Below, piece after piece: positions 7,820-15,650 of a stretch of DNA of 45,705 bases (within the stretch, counting starts at the first letter, position 1; each line of letters opens with the position of its first letter). The position numbers were made by a program, and so were the translations under genes. Source of the stretch: CAZSBB01 sp964605235 (GTDB lineage Bacteria > Planctomycetota > Phycisphaerae > Phycisphaerales > Phycisphaeraceae); contig CAZSBB010000048.1 of NCBI GenBank assembly GCA_964605235.1, positions 1 through 45,705 of the forward strand, in the 5' to 3' direction. The notes beneath the pieces were generated by a model. It saw only the letters and a list, made by a program, of their open reading frames with translations, searched no databases and was not told where the DNA came from.

Positions 7820-8737
7820 ATGCGGACGATGACACTCGTGCTCGCGCTGCTCTGGCTGACCGCCACCACGCAGGCGGCGGATTTGGGGCGGCGGGTGAGT
7901 ATGGACCTGCGCCTGAGCACTCCGGCGCAGGTGCAGGCCGCCGACGGCATGGAAGCCGGGCTGGCGCAGGGAACGCTGAGCATTCAGGTGCGGGACGCCA
8001 GCTATGGCTGGGTGACCTGCATGGCGGCGGTGCCGGTGGTGGAGGGGATGACGCTGACGCTGGCCGCCGACGCGCTCACCGGCGGCAAGCTGTCCGCGCA
8101 GGCGGAATGGTTTGATGCAGCCGGCAAATTCCTCACCCACTCCGATCTGCTGGCGCTGACCGAACCGACTGCCGAGGCGCGGACCGTCAACCTCTCCCCG
8201 CCCGGCACCGCTGCCGTGCAGGTCCGCCTCAAGCTCTGGTTGGAAGGCAAAGGCGCCGCGGCGCGTTTGACCCAGTTCACCCTCAGCTCCCCGCGCGCGT
8301 TTCGGCAAACCAAGCTGCAACTGGTGGACGCCTGGCGCGGCTCCGACGAACTGGCGCCCTCCGACGACGGCAAACTCGTCGGCTCCGCGGTCGGGCCGGA
8401 CTTGTGCCTCACGCTGACGCCCGACACGCCTTACGCCGGCCTGGCGCTGAGCAAACGCCTCGCCCTGACCAACGCCGATGTGTTGCTGCTGGATGTATTG
8501 GAAATCCACGACGGCGTCATCACGCTGCAGATGCTCTGCTTTGATGAGAACGGCAAATACCTGGCGGCGGTCGATCTGCTCAAGGACATCGACCGCCCGC
8601 TGCTGGCGGAAGTGCGCTGGGACCTGTTCCGCGAAATGATTCCCGCCGCCACGCGGCAGGTGAGCGCCAAGTTCTGGCTGGTGGGCAAGAGCACCACCGC
8701 GCGGGTCGGCGGCGTGTTCGTGGGACGACAGCCGTGA
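7820..8737 (+). CDS. Secreted protein with two tandem carbohydrate-binding-like domains
   Basis: This 305-aa protein starts with a signal peptide (MRTMTLVLALLWLTATTQA, then cleavage). The mature part is a duplication. Unit 1 has LSAQAEWFDAAGKFLTHSDL and VRLKLWLEGKGAAARLTQF. Unit 2 has ITLQMLCFDENGKYLAAVDL and VSAKFWLVGKSTTARVGGVF. The spacing and beta-strand pattern suggest galactose-binding-like (jelly-roll) domains, but I cannot name the family. The start at 7820 has AGGAG upstream; the frame is open further back but only through the REP element. It overlaps the GH99-like gene by 4 nt, so the two are probably translated together and may act on the same glycan outside the cytoplasm. Confidence 0.75.
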   Translation: MRTMTLVLALLWLTATTQAADLGRRVSMDLRLSTPAQVQAADGMEAGLAQGTLSIQVRDASYGWVTCMAAVPVVEGMTLTLAADALTGGKLSAQAEWFDAAGKFLTHSDLLALTEPTAEARTVNLSPPGTAAVQVRLKLWLEGKGAAARLTQFTLSSPRAFRQTKLQLVDAWRGSDELAPSDDGKLVGSAVGPDLCLTLTPDTPYAGLALSKRLALTNADVLLLDVLEIHDGVITLQMLCFDENGKYLAAVDLLKDIDRPLLAEVRWDLFREMIPAATRQVSAKFWLVGKSTTARVGGVFVGRQP

Positions 8738-9990
8738 GCGCCGGGCGCTGCAGTGGCGTCCTCGCCGGCGGGTTGCTGTGGACAGCCCTGCTGTGCGGTT
8801 GCGCTCCCCAATCATCGACTTCGACCGCCACCCCATCGGTGCAGTCGGCGCCCATTGCCGCCGGGCCGTGGAATCTGCCCGGGCAGCCGCCGCATCTGCT
8901 GGCGCATTACCTGCCGTGGTTTGAAGTGGAACGCAGCGCGGCTGATCCGACGCTGACCTGGGAACACTGGCGCTGGGCAGGGCCGGGTCCGACGCACGAT
9001 CCCACGCAGACGGTGGGCGCGCGCGGCCGACGTGATGTCGCGGCCGTGGCGGCGCCGTTGATCGGCCCGTATGCATCGTGGGATCCACAGGTCATCCGCT
9101 ATCACCTGGCGACCGCCAAAGCCGCCGGGATCGTCGGCTTCATCGTGCTGTGGTATGGGCCGGGCAACGCCATCGACGCGCGGCTGCCGTTGCTGCTGGA
9201 TGAAGCGCAGCGGCAGGGGATGAAGCTGGCGGTGTGCTATGAGGAGAAGCTGAATTTCCCGCCTTATCGCACGCCCGACTCACGCGCCGCGGTCATCGCC
9301 AGTGCGATGGCGGACCTGCGTTATCTGCTGGAGCAGTACGCGCATCATCCCGCCTATCTCCAGCGTGGCGACGTGCCGTTGATCTGTCAGTTCAACTACT
9401 GGGGCGCCGGTGCGATCGGCCCGAATTATCTGCTGCCGCAGGAATGGCGGGAAGTTTTTGCCGCGCTGGGGCAACCGGTGTTGTACGCGCGGAACAACCT
9501 GGACCTGCCGTTCCATCCGACGGTGGGCGGGGCGTATGTGTGGTGGTCGGATGACGATTGGCCGGCGCGTTTTGCCCAGCAGGCGCGGGAACTGGTGGAA
9601 GCGGGGCGGCTGACCTTTTTCATGGGCATGGTCGCGCCGGGCTTTGACGACAGCGGCGTGTGGGGCTGGGGCGGCGGGCCGCGGCGCAGTCGGCAATATG
9701 GCTTGCCCGTGCTGCAGCGCACGATGGACCAGGCGCTGGCGGGCGCGCCGGAACTGGTGCAGGTGGTGACCTGGAATGACTTCAATGAAGGCACCGGCGT
9801 GGAGCCGACGCTGGAGCACGGCTACACCTTCCTCGACGCCATCGAGCAATGGTGGGGCAGTCAGACCGGCCGACCGGTGAACCTGACGGACAACCGCGCC
9901 CCGCTGATGGAGTTCCTGCGCACCTGCCGGGAGGCGCAGCGCGAGCGGTTGCCAGTGGGGGTGGAGCAGTGGGGTACGGTAGCTCAGTGA
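8734..9990 (+). CDS. GH99/GH71-like lipoprotein
   Basis: This 418-aa protein begins with GTG overlapping the previous stop. Its N-terminus is a lipoprotein-like signal ending LLCGCAPQSS, so it is probably lipid-anchored. The body has the alpha-fold of GH99-like domains: AHYLPWFEVE at the first strand, IVGFIVLWYGPG, a GDVPLICQFN strand, and the late acidic motif VVTWNDFNEGTGVEPT before HGYTFLDAIEQWW. The WND(F/W)NEG motif resembles the WNEWHEGT motif of GH71/GH99-type endo-alpha-glycosidases acting on mannans or mutans. The catalytic pair is not proven here. It ends the lacI-led operon. No terminator hairpin is evident in the 36 nt before the convergent DUF5615 gene. Confidence 0.75.
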   Translation: MSAGRCSGVLAGGLLWTALLCGCAPQSSTSTATPSVQSAPIAAGPWNLPGQPPHLLAHYLPWFEVERSAADPTLTWEHWRWAGPGPTHDPTQTVGARGRRDVAAVAAPLIGPYASWDPQVIRYHLATAKAAGIVGFIVLWYGPGNAIDARLPLLLDEAQRQGMKLAVCYEEKLNFPPYRTPDSRAAVIASAMADLRYLLEQYAHHPAYLQRGDVPLICQFNYWGAGAIGPNYLLPQEWREVFAALGQPVLYARNNLDLPFHPTVGGAYVWWSDDDWPARFAQQARELVEAGRLTFFMGMVAPGFDDSGVWGWGGGPRRSRQYGLPVLQRTMDQALAGAPELVQVVTWNDFNEGTGVEPTLEHGYTFLDAIEQWWGSQTGRPVNLTDNRAPLMEFLRTCREAQRERLPVGVEQWGTVAQ

Positions 9991-10026
9991 GGGCAGACCT
10001 ATCACTGTCGCGCAGCTCGCCTGTGC

Positions 10027-10395
10027 TCACAGGGGCAAAACCCGCACCCGGTTGCGGTTTTCGCCAACGATGACCAGCGCACCCGCCGCCAGGTCTTGCT
10101 GATGTTGTGCCAGTGCCGCCAGCACGGTGGGCGCGAGTGCCTCGGGCAACACATTCTGGACGCGAACCTGCAAAACACTTGGCCCCTGCGCGTGAGTCAG
10201 CGCCAGGATGATGGCAAAATCCAAATCATGGGTGAAAACCACATGCTGATGTGCCCGCGCCCACGCCATAATGGTTTGGTCAGCAGCACGGGGGTCACCG
10301 ACAGTTGACCAATGCACCGCCGACCAACCATGCGCCTGCAGCACGATCGCCCAGCGTGGCGAGAGATTCATGTCGATCAGCAGTTTGATGCTCAT
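10027..10395 (-). CDS. DUF5615 PIN-like protein, putative toxin
   Basis: This 122-aa protein matches the DUF5615 PIN-like pattern: LLIDMNLSPRW with an early Asp, WSTVGDPRAADQTI, then WARAHQHVVFTHDLDFAIIL with acidic residues, and RVQNVLPEAL. Such proteins are paired with small DUF433 proteins in putative toxin-antitoxin modules. It overlaps the upstream DUF433 gene by ATGA (10392-10395), so the two are likely one unit. RNase activity is inferred from the PIN-like fold and has rarely been tested in this family. Confidence 0.85.
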   Translation of the reverse strand: MSIKLLIDMNLSPRWAIVLQAHGWSAVHWSTVGDPRAADQTIMAWARAHQHVVFTHDLDFAIILALTHAQGPSVLQVRVQNVLPEALAPTVLAALAQHQQDLAAGALVIVGENRNRVRVLPL

Positions 10396-10634
10396 GCCGA
10401 TGCCAGCGGAACTTCCCGCTCATCCACGCGCCACGCGGCATACGTCAGCGCCTGTTCAATATCCTGCGGTTCCAGGTAGGGGTAAGCCGCCAGAATGTCC
10501 GTTTGGGATTGGCCAGCAGCCAGCAGCCCCAGCACCATGCCAACGGTGACCCGCAGTCCACGGATGCATGCTTTGCCGCCCATGACCGTCGGGTCGAGGG
10601 TAATGCGGTCGAGATGATTGCGTTTGGTATGCAT
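10392..10634 (-). CDS. DUF433 protein, putative antitoxin
   Basis: This 80-aa protein has the DUF433 signature: DRITLDPTVMGGKACIRGLR, VTVGMVLGLLAAGQS, then ILAAYPYLEPQDIEQALTYAAW. The family is a small winged-helix-like fold that pairs with PIN-like partners. Start choice: the ATG at 10634 is just before the domain, while an in-frame ATG at 10670 would add 12 residues. Neither has a strong ribosome-binding site, so the N-terminus is uncertain. It is the first gene of a two-gene - strand cassette set between two + strand operons. Confidence 0.82.
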   Translation of the reverse strand: MHTKRNHLDRITLDPTVMGGKACIRGLRVTVGMVLGLLAAGQSQTDILAAYPYLEPQDIEQALTYAAWRVDEREVPLASA

Positions 10635-10785
10635 GTCTGGTTTTCCGCCGCGCTGGTCATTTACCATCATAGGTTCAGCCCGCCTGCATCAGAAGACCTT
10701 CCTGTGGAATTGCCGACAGATTGCCCTGCCGAACGGTTGGTCTGAGGATTTCACCTCCTGCTGCGCCGCCTCTGGCCCCCTTGAC

Positions 10786-10791
10786 TATAAT
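10786..10791 (+). promoter_or_regulatory. Candidate -10 box for the propeller/symporter/reductase run
   Basis: A perfect TATAAT lies 24 nt upstream of the ATG at 10815. A -35 element is not convincing at the correct spacing. It is the only clear promoter-like hexamer found before the long co-directional + strand run that starts here. Confidence 0.4.
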
Positions 10792-10814
10792 CCTGCCATT
10801 CATCAGCCGCGGGC

Positions 10815-12287
10815 ATGCGGCCGGTTTTCAGGAACAGACTTGTGGCGCACCATCGAATGGTTGGTTTCCTTATCGCCGGGATGATCTGCTTAAGCTTCAA
10901 CCTGCTGAGCGTCGACTTGGCGCGCGGCGAGGAGCCGGTGGGCTGGCGCGCCGACGGCAAGGGGCAGTATCCGCAAGCCACGCCGACGCTGCACTGGACC
11001 GACCTGCACAATCAGGTCTGGTCCAGCACCATGCCCGCAGCCGGCAACGCCACGCCGGTGCTGGTCAAGGACCGTCTGTTCCTCTGCGCCGAACCGAGCA
11101 CGCTGCTGGCGGTCGATTGCTACACCGGCCAGATTCTCTGGCAGCACGCCAACGACTATGTCGACCTGCTGGGCGATGAAGCCTGGACGAAGGTCGAGGA
11201 TGAACTCAAGGGCAAACAGCCGGAGATTCGCCAGCTCAACGGCATCGCCCAGCAGATCTGGATGCTCCAGCAGCAGCTTCAGCAAAGCCCGCAGAACGCG
11301 GACAAACTCAAAGCTCAGCTCGCCAGACTGACCACGCAGCGCCAGCAGCTCAAGGACGCCATCGGCCCGGCGCTGAATTATTCCCTGCCGCCGACGCACA
11401 GCGCCCTGGGTTACACCTCTGCCACGCCCGTCAGCGATGGCGAGCACGTTTATGTCGTCTTCGGCACCGGTCTGGTCGCCTGCTATGACCTCGACGGCCA
11501 GCGGCGCTGGCTGCGGCTGGTGGAACGCCCGGACAATCCCAACGGCCACACCGCCAGTCCCGTGCTGGTGGATGGCCATCTGCTGGTCCACTTCAACAAC
11601 CTGATTGCCCTGGACCCCGCCACCGGCGCGGAGCGCTGGCGCGCCGGCAGCGCGGCGCGTTGGGGCTCGACCGTCGTCAGCCGCATCGGGGGCGAGTCGG
11701 TCGCCTTCACGCCCAGCGGCGACGCGGTGCGGGTGAAGGATGGCCAGGTGCTGGCGCGGGAGCTGGGCGACGCCACTTTCAGCACGCCGATCATTCAGGG
11801 CCAGCGGATGTATTTCGTCGATCAGGAAGTGAAAGCGGTGGCGTTGCCCACCGGCCTTGAAGCTGGCCAACTGGAAGCGAAAACGCTCTGGTCGGTGCAG
11901 TTGCCCAAGGATCGCTACTGCGCTTCGCCGCTGTTTCATGAGGGCCTGCTGTACGCCGTGACGCAGGGCGGGGTGCTCACCGCGCTCAATGCCGAGAATG
12001 GCGCGGTGCTGTATCAGGAGAAATTGCCGGTGGGCGGGCGGGTGTCGCCGAGCATCACGCTGGGGGGGCAGTGGATTTACGTGGGGGATGAAGCCGGCCG
12101 GATGCAGGTTCTGCAACCGGGGCGGGAGTTCAAGGTATTAACAGAGAACCTGCTGGAGCCGCACCGCGCTTCGCCGGTGTTTGCTCGGCAGCGCATGTAT
12201 CTGCGGGCGCTCAAGACGCTCTACTGCATCGGCGGCGACTGGGCTCCCCCCGCGCCGGGTGAAGTCCGCGCTTCGCCGGTGTTCTAA
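10815..12287 (+). CDS. Secreted PQQ-like beta-propeller protein 1, with coiled-coil insert
   Basis: This 490-aa protein has a basic start followed by a hydrophobic segment (VGFLIAGMICLSFNLLSV), a plausible signal peptide. The body has repeated propeller blades with lines such as LLAVDCYTGQILWQ, LVACYDLDGQRRWLR, LIALDPATGAERWR and LTALNAENGAVLYQ, the usual PQQ/BamB-like pattern. Residues about 120-182 interrupt the propeller with a charged, Gln-rich helical stretch (WMLQQQLQQ, LKAQLARLTTQRQQLKDA) likely to form a coiled coil. A quinoprotein dehydrogenase would need a catalytic Asp and metal ligands that I do not see, so a scaffold or binding role is more likely. An internal ATG at 10857 is an alternative start. 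Confidence 0.8.
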   Translation: MRPVFRNRLVAHHRMVGFLIAGMICLSFNLLSVDLARGEEPVGWRADGKGQYPQATPTLHWTDLHNQVWSSTMPAAGNATPVLVKDRLFLCAEPSTLLAVDCYTGQILWQHANDYVDLLGDEAWTKVEDELKGKQPEIRQLNGIAQQIWMLQQQLQQSPQNADKLKAQLARLTTQRQQLKDAIGPALNYSLPPTHSALGYTSATPVSDGEHVYVVFGTGLVACYDLDGQRRWLRLVERPDNPNGHTASPVLVDGHLLVHFNNLIALDPATGAERWRAGSAARWGSTVVSRIGGESVAFTPSGDAVRVKDGQVLARELGDATFSTPIIQGQRMYFVDQEVKAVALPTGLEAGQLEAKTLWSVQLPKDRYCASPLFHEGLLYAVTQGGVLTALNAENGAVLYQEKLPVGGRVSPSITLGGQWIYVGDEAGRMQVLQPGREFKVLTENLLEPHRASPVFARQRMYLRALKTLYCIGGDWAPPAPGEVRASPVF

Positions 12288-12343
12288 CCTCCCAGCGGTC
12301 GGGGCGGCGTGCATGCGCCGCGACCGGCCGTGGAAAGGCAGTC

Positions 12344-13180
12344 ATGACGGTTGCGCGATGCGCCCGGCAGGCCTTTACGCTCATTGAGCTGCTGGTGGTG
12401 ATCAGCATCATCGCGCTGCTCATTGGCATCCTGCTGCCGGCGCTGGCGTCGGCGCGGACCTCGGCGCGGCATATCGCCTGCGGCAGCAACCTGCATCAAC
12501 TGGGCGTGGGGCTGGCGGCTTACAGCGCCGATCACGCCGGCTACCTGCCGCATGGCCCCATGTCGCCGCAGACGCTTTTCAGCTTCTTCGGCGCCAACTG
12601 GAACGGCCAATCCTGGGCACAAGTCGCCACCAACCAGACCTGGGCGAGCCCCGGCACCAGCGATCTCTCCGCCGTCGCGCCCGCCGGCATGACGCTGGGC
12701 CTGGGCACGCTCATCGACCAGTACCTGGAAAACCCGCAGGCGGTGTTCTGTCCCGCCGACGACACCAGCGATCCGGTGGAAGAACTCGCCAAGTTCAAAG
12801 CTCGTGACACCGTCATGAGCGCCGACGCCTACAGCAGCTACTACTACCGCCAGTACGACCAGACCACCGGCTGGCGGCTGGAAGACCTGGGCGACAACAG
12901 CGCGGGCAACACCGCCCGCGCGCTGGTGCTTGACGCCAACAACAGCGATGACAACCCGCAGTTCCAGCGCACCAACCACGAAGGCAAGCTGGTTAATCTG
13001 GTGTACGTGGACGGCCATGTCGAGCGCGCCAGCAACGCCGGCGACTGGCTGAGCATCCGTGCCGCCGACAACGCCAGCTTTCCCGACATGACCGCCACCC
13101 TCGCCCGGCTTGACGCCATTCTCATCACCGCCGACTACATTGAAGGCAACAATGACCCCGCCGCCGCGCCCGTACCTTGA
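12344..13180 (+). CDS. Pseudopilin-type protein, H-x10-DG variant
   Basis: This 278-aa protein has a short basic leader ending in RQA, then FTLIELLVVISIIALLIGILLPAL, the type IV prepilin cleavage and methylation segment. The C-terminal NHEGKLVNLVYVDGHVE corresponds to the H-x9-DG motif but has ten residues between His and Asp-Gly. The middle has FCPADDTSDP, also usual in this family. It is probably inner-membrane anchored with a periplasmic domain. It lies between propeller 1 and propeller 2 in the same direction with short gaps, so co-transcription and co-localisation are likely. RBS AAAGG is seen upstream of the ATG. Confidence 0.88.
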   Translation: MTVARCARQAFTLIELLVVISIIALLIGILLPALASARTSARHIACGSNLHQLGVGLAAYSADHAGYLPHGPMSPQTLFSFFGANWNGQSWAQVATNQTWASPGTSDLSAVAPAGMTLGLGTLIDQYLENPQAVFCPADDTSDPVEELAKFKARDTVMSADAYSSYYYRQYDQTTGWRLEDLGDNSAGNTARALVLDANNSDDNPQFQRTNHEGKLVNLVYVDGHVERASNAGDWLSIRAADNASFPDMTATLARLDAILITADYIEGNNDPAAAPVP

Positions 13181-13223
13181 TTCCGCGACCCACACGCTCT
13201 CCCGCGCTGAGGAGCCAGTGCCC

Positions 13224-15599
13224 ATGACCACCGTGAAACGCTTTTCCCTCCCTGCTTCCTCTTCATCCCCGCTTCATCCGTGTTCATCCGTGGCAAAAAT
13301 GGTCTTCGGCCTGCTGCTCGCGCTCACGACCATCGCCCACGCCGGCCCGGTCACCGGCTGGCTGCAATGGCGCGGCCCGCAGCAGACCGGTGTCAGCACC
13401 GATCCCCATCTGCCGACCGACTGCGAACCGGCGGGGCCCAACCTGCTCTGGACCTATGACCTGTGCGGGCGCGGCACGCCGGTCGTCGCCCAGCAGGCCG
13501 ACGGCTCGCAGCGGCTGTATGTCATCGGCTACCGCGGCGAAGGCGAAGCCCTGCGCGAGATCGTCGCCTGTCTGGACGCCGAGACCGGCGCGCTCATCTG
13601 GGAACACACTTTCCCCGACTTCATGAGCGACATCATTTACAGCCGGTACAGCATCGGCGCGCCGTCAGTCGATGCCGCCACCGGCCAGGTGTACGCCCTG
13701 ACCAGCGCGGGCGTGCTGGTGTGCTTCACCGCCGAGGGCAAAGTCCTCTGGCAGCATTCGCTGATGGAATCGCTCGGCCGGCTGACCTTCCCCAATGGAC
13801 GCACCGGCTCGCCCACGCTCGACGGCCTGGGCCAGGTCGTGGTCAACGCCATCACCAGCAACTGGGGGCGCGAAGGCCCCGCCCGCAATCGCTTCTACAG
13901 CTTCGACAAGGACACCGGCCAACTCGTCTGGTCCAGCTCCCCCGGCGTCGGCCCGCCGTTCCTCAAGGACAGCAGCTTCTGCACGCCCACCTTCGCCTGG
14001 CGCGACGGCGTGTATGTCATGTACGCCACCACCGGCTGCGGCAATGTGGTGGCGGTCAACGCCCTGACCGGTCAGCCGCTCTGGCGTTACCAGATGTCCG
14101 TGGGCGGCATGAACAGCGGGGTGGTGCTCTTTGGCGACACCGTGATCGCCCTGCATGACAAGGAAAATGTCGACGACACCGGGCGCGGCCGGATGGTCGC
14201 ACTCAAGCTTGGGGCGCAGGCGAAGTCCGCCACGGAACCGGCGGTGCTGGACCGTTCCGCCGAGGTGTGGCGCAATGATGAGGTGGACATGTTCACCAGC
14301 AGCCCAGTGCTGGTGGGCGACCGGGTGTATCAGGTCACTTCCGCCGGCGTGCTGCACTGTGTCGACGCGAAGACCGGCCACAGCCTGTGGCGGCTGCGGC
14401 TGGGCGCCGACCAGTTGCATGCGTCAGCGCTGTATGGTTCGGGCCGGCTGTATGTCCCGACCTGGCACGACGGCTTGTACATCATCGATCCCAGCGGAAC
14501 CGAGCCGCAGGTGATTCAGCGGGTGACCCTGGCGGGCGAATGCCTGGGCTCCCCGGCGGCGTGGGACGGCAAGCTGTTCGTGCACACCACGGAAAAGCTC
14601 TACGCCTTCGGCAGCAAGGAACGCTCCGGCCCGGTCGCCATTCTCCCGGCGCCGGAACTCAAGCTCCCCGCGCCCGGCGCGCCGGCGGCCTTGCAGATCG
14701 TGCCCAACGAAGTGCTGCTGCGCCCCGGCGAAACAGCGGCTTTTGAGCTGCGCGTGCTCGACGCCCAGGGCGTCACCGTGGAAAAAATCCCCGGCAGCAA
14801 AGCCCAGTGGAGCAAGTGGATTCCGCCCACCGCCCGGGTCAAGGCGGAACTCGACGCCAGCTTCAGCAGCGATGGCACGCTGGTGGTTGCCGCCGATGCG
14901 AAGCAGTCCGCCGGCGCGTTTCGCGCGGTGCTGGAACTGCCTGGCGGGGTCAAGCTCATCGGGGAAGGCCGCGGCCGCATCCTGCCCGGCCTGCCGATCG
15001 CCGAGAACTTCGACGAGTTTGCGCTCAATGAAAAAGACGCCGCCGGCGGCGCCTTCGCCTATCCGCCGCTGCCGTGGATCGGCGCCCGGCTCAAGTGGGA
15101 TGTGCGCCAGCGCGACGGGCAGCAGGTGTTCGTCAAGACACTCGACAACATTCTGTTCATGCGGTCCATGGTGTTTCTGGGTCATCCTGACGAACGCGAC
15201 TACACGGTGGAAGCCGACGTCCTGAGCGACGGCAACCGCCGGCTGATGTCCAGCGTGGGGGTGATCAATCAGCGCTACATCGTGATGCTCGACGGCAACG
15301 CCCAGATGCTCAAGGTGGTCAGCAACTACGACCGCCTGGACGTGGGCGTGCCGTGCCGTTGGCAGGCGAATCAGTGGTATCGCCTCAAGGCGCGGGTGGA
15401 GCCGGGCGCCGGGGAAGGGGACACCACCGTGATCCGCGCCAAGGTTTGGCTGCGCGGCGAGGCGGAGCCGACGGACTGGCAACTGGTGCACGAGCATGTG
15501 GATGGCCATCGCCAGGGCGCGCCGGGATTGTTCGGCTTCTCGCCGGCGAGCAAGTTCGCGGTGTGTGTGGACAACGTGGTGGTGACGCCCAATCATTGA
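13224..15599 (+). CDS. Secreted PQQ-like beta-propeller protein 2 with C-terminal LamG-like domain
   Basis: This 791-aa protein starts at ATG 13224 with GAGGAG upstream. The signal peptide hydrophobic core is MVFGLLLALTTIAHA, preceded by an unusual Ser/Pro-rich leader of 25 residues. The first blade has WLQWRGPQQTGVS, the hallmark of planctomycete PQQ-like propellers, and later blades carry IVACLDAETGALIWE and LHCVDAKTGHSLWR. After about residue 470 come Ig-like or linker segments. The last about 190 residues (from IGARLKWDVRQRDGQQ through YTVEADVLSDGNRR to KFAVCVDNVVV) look like a concanavalin/LamG-type or DUF1080-like beta-sandwich. Probably extracytoplasmic. The frame is also open back to 13110, inside the pseudopilin gene, but that part is not supported. 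Confidence 0.85.
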   Translation: MTTVKRFSLPASSSSPLHPCSSVAKMVFGLLLALTTIAHAGPVTGWLQWRGPQQTGVSTDPHLPTDCEPAGPNLLWTYDLCGRGTPVVAQQADGSQRLYVIGYRGEGEALREIVACLDAETGALIWEHTFPDFMSDIIYSRYSIGAPSVDAATGQVYALTSAGVLVCFTAEGKVLWQHSLMESLGRLTFPNGRTGSPTLDGLGQVVVNAITSNWGREGPARNRFYSFDKDTGQLVWSSSPGVGPPFLKDSSFCTPTFAWRDGVYVMYATTGCGNVVAVNALTGQPLWRYQMSVGGMNSGVVLFGDTVIALHDKENVDDTGRGRMVALKLGAQAKSATEPAVLDRSAEVWRNDEVDMFTSSPVLVGDRVYQVTSAGVLHCVDAKTGHSLWRLRLGADQLHASALYGSGRLYVPTWHDGLYIIDPSGTEPQVIQRVTLAGECLGSPAAWDGKLFVHTTEKLYAFGSKERSGPVAILPAPELKLPAPGAPAALQIVPNEVLLRPGETAAFELRVLDAQGVTVEKIPGSKAQWSKWIPPTARVKAELDASFSSDGTLVVAADAKQSAGAFRAVLELPGGVKLIGEGRGRILPGLPIAENFDEFALNEKDAAGGAFAYPPLPWIGARLKWDVRQRDGQQVFVKTLDNILFMRSMVFLGHPDERDYTVEADVLSDGNRRLMSSVGVINQRYIVMLDGNAQMLKVVSNYDRLDVGVPCRWQANQWYRLKARVEPGAGEGDTTVIRAKVWLRGEAEPTDWQLVHEHVDGHRQGAPGLFGFSPASKFAVCVDNVVVTPNH
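13262..13293 (+). repeat. TTCATCC direct-repeat tract within a signal-peptide-coding region
   Basis: TTCATCC occurs three times in 28 nt (13262, 13273, 13283), the last two inside TTCATCCGTGTTCATCCGTGG. It encodes SSPLHPCSSV, the unusual leader before the hydrophobic core of the propeller 2 signal peptide. The sequence resembles dispersed intergenic repeats seen in other high-GC bacteria (recalled, not checked here). Confidence 0.5.
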
Positions 15600-15650
15600 C
15601 CGACAGCGGCAACACGCGGCCATAAGCCGCCCTGGTTTGAGGACAAGAAC

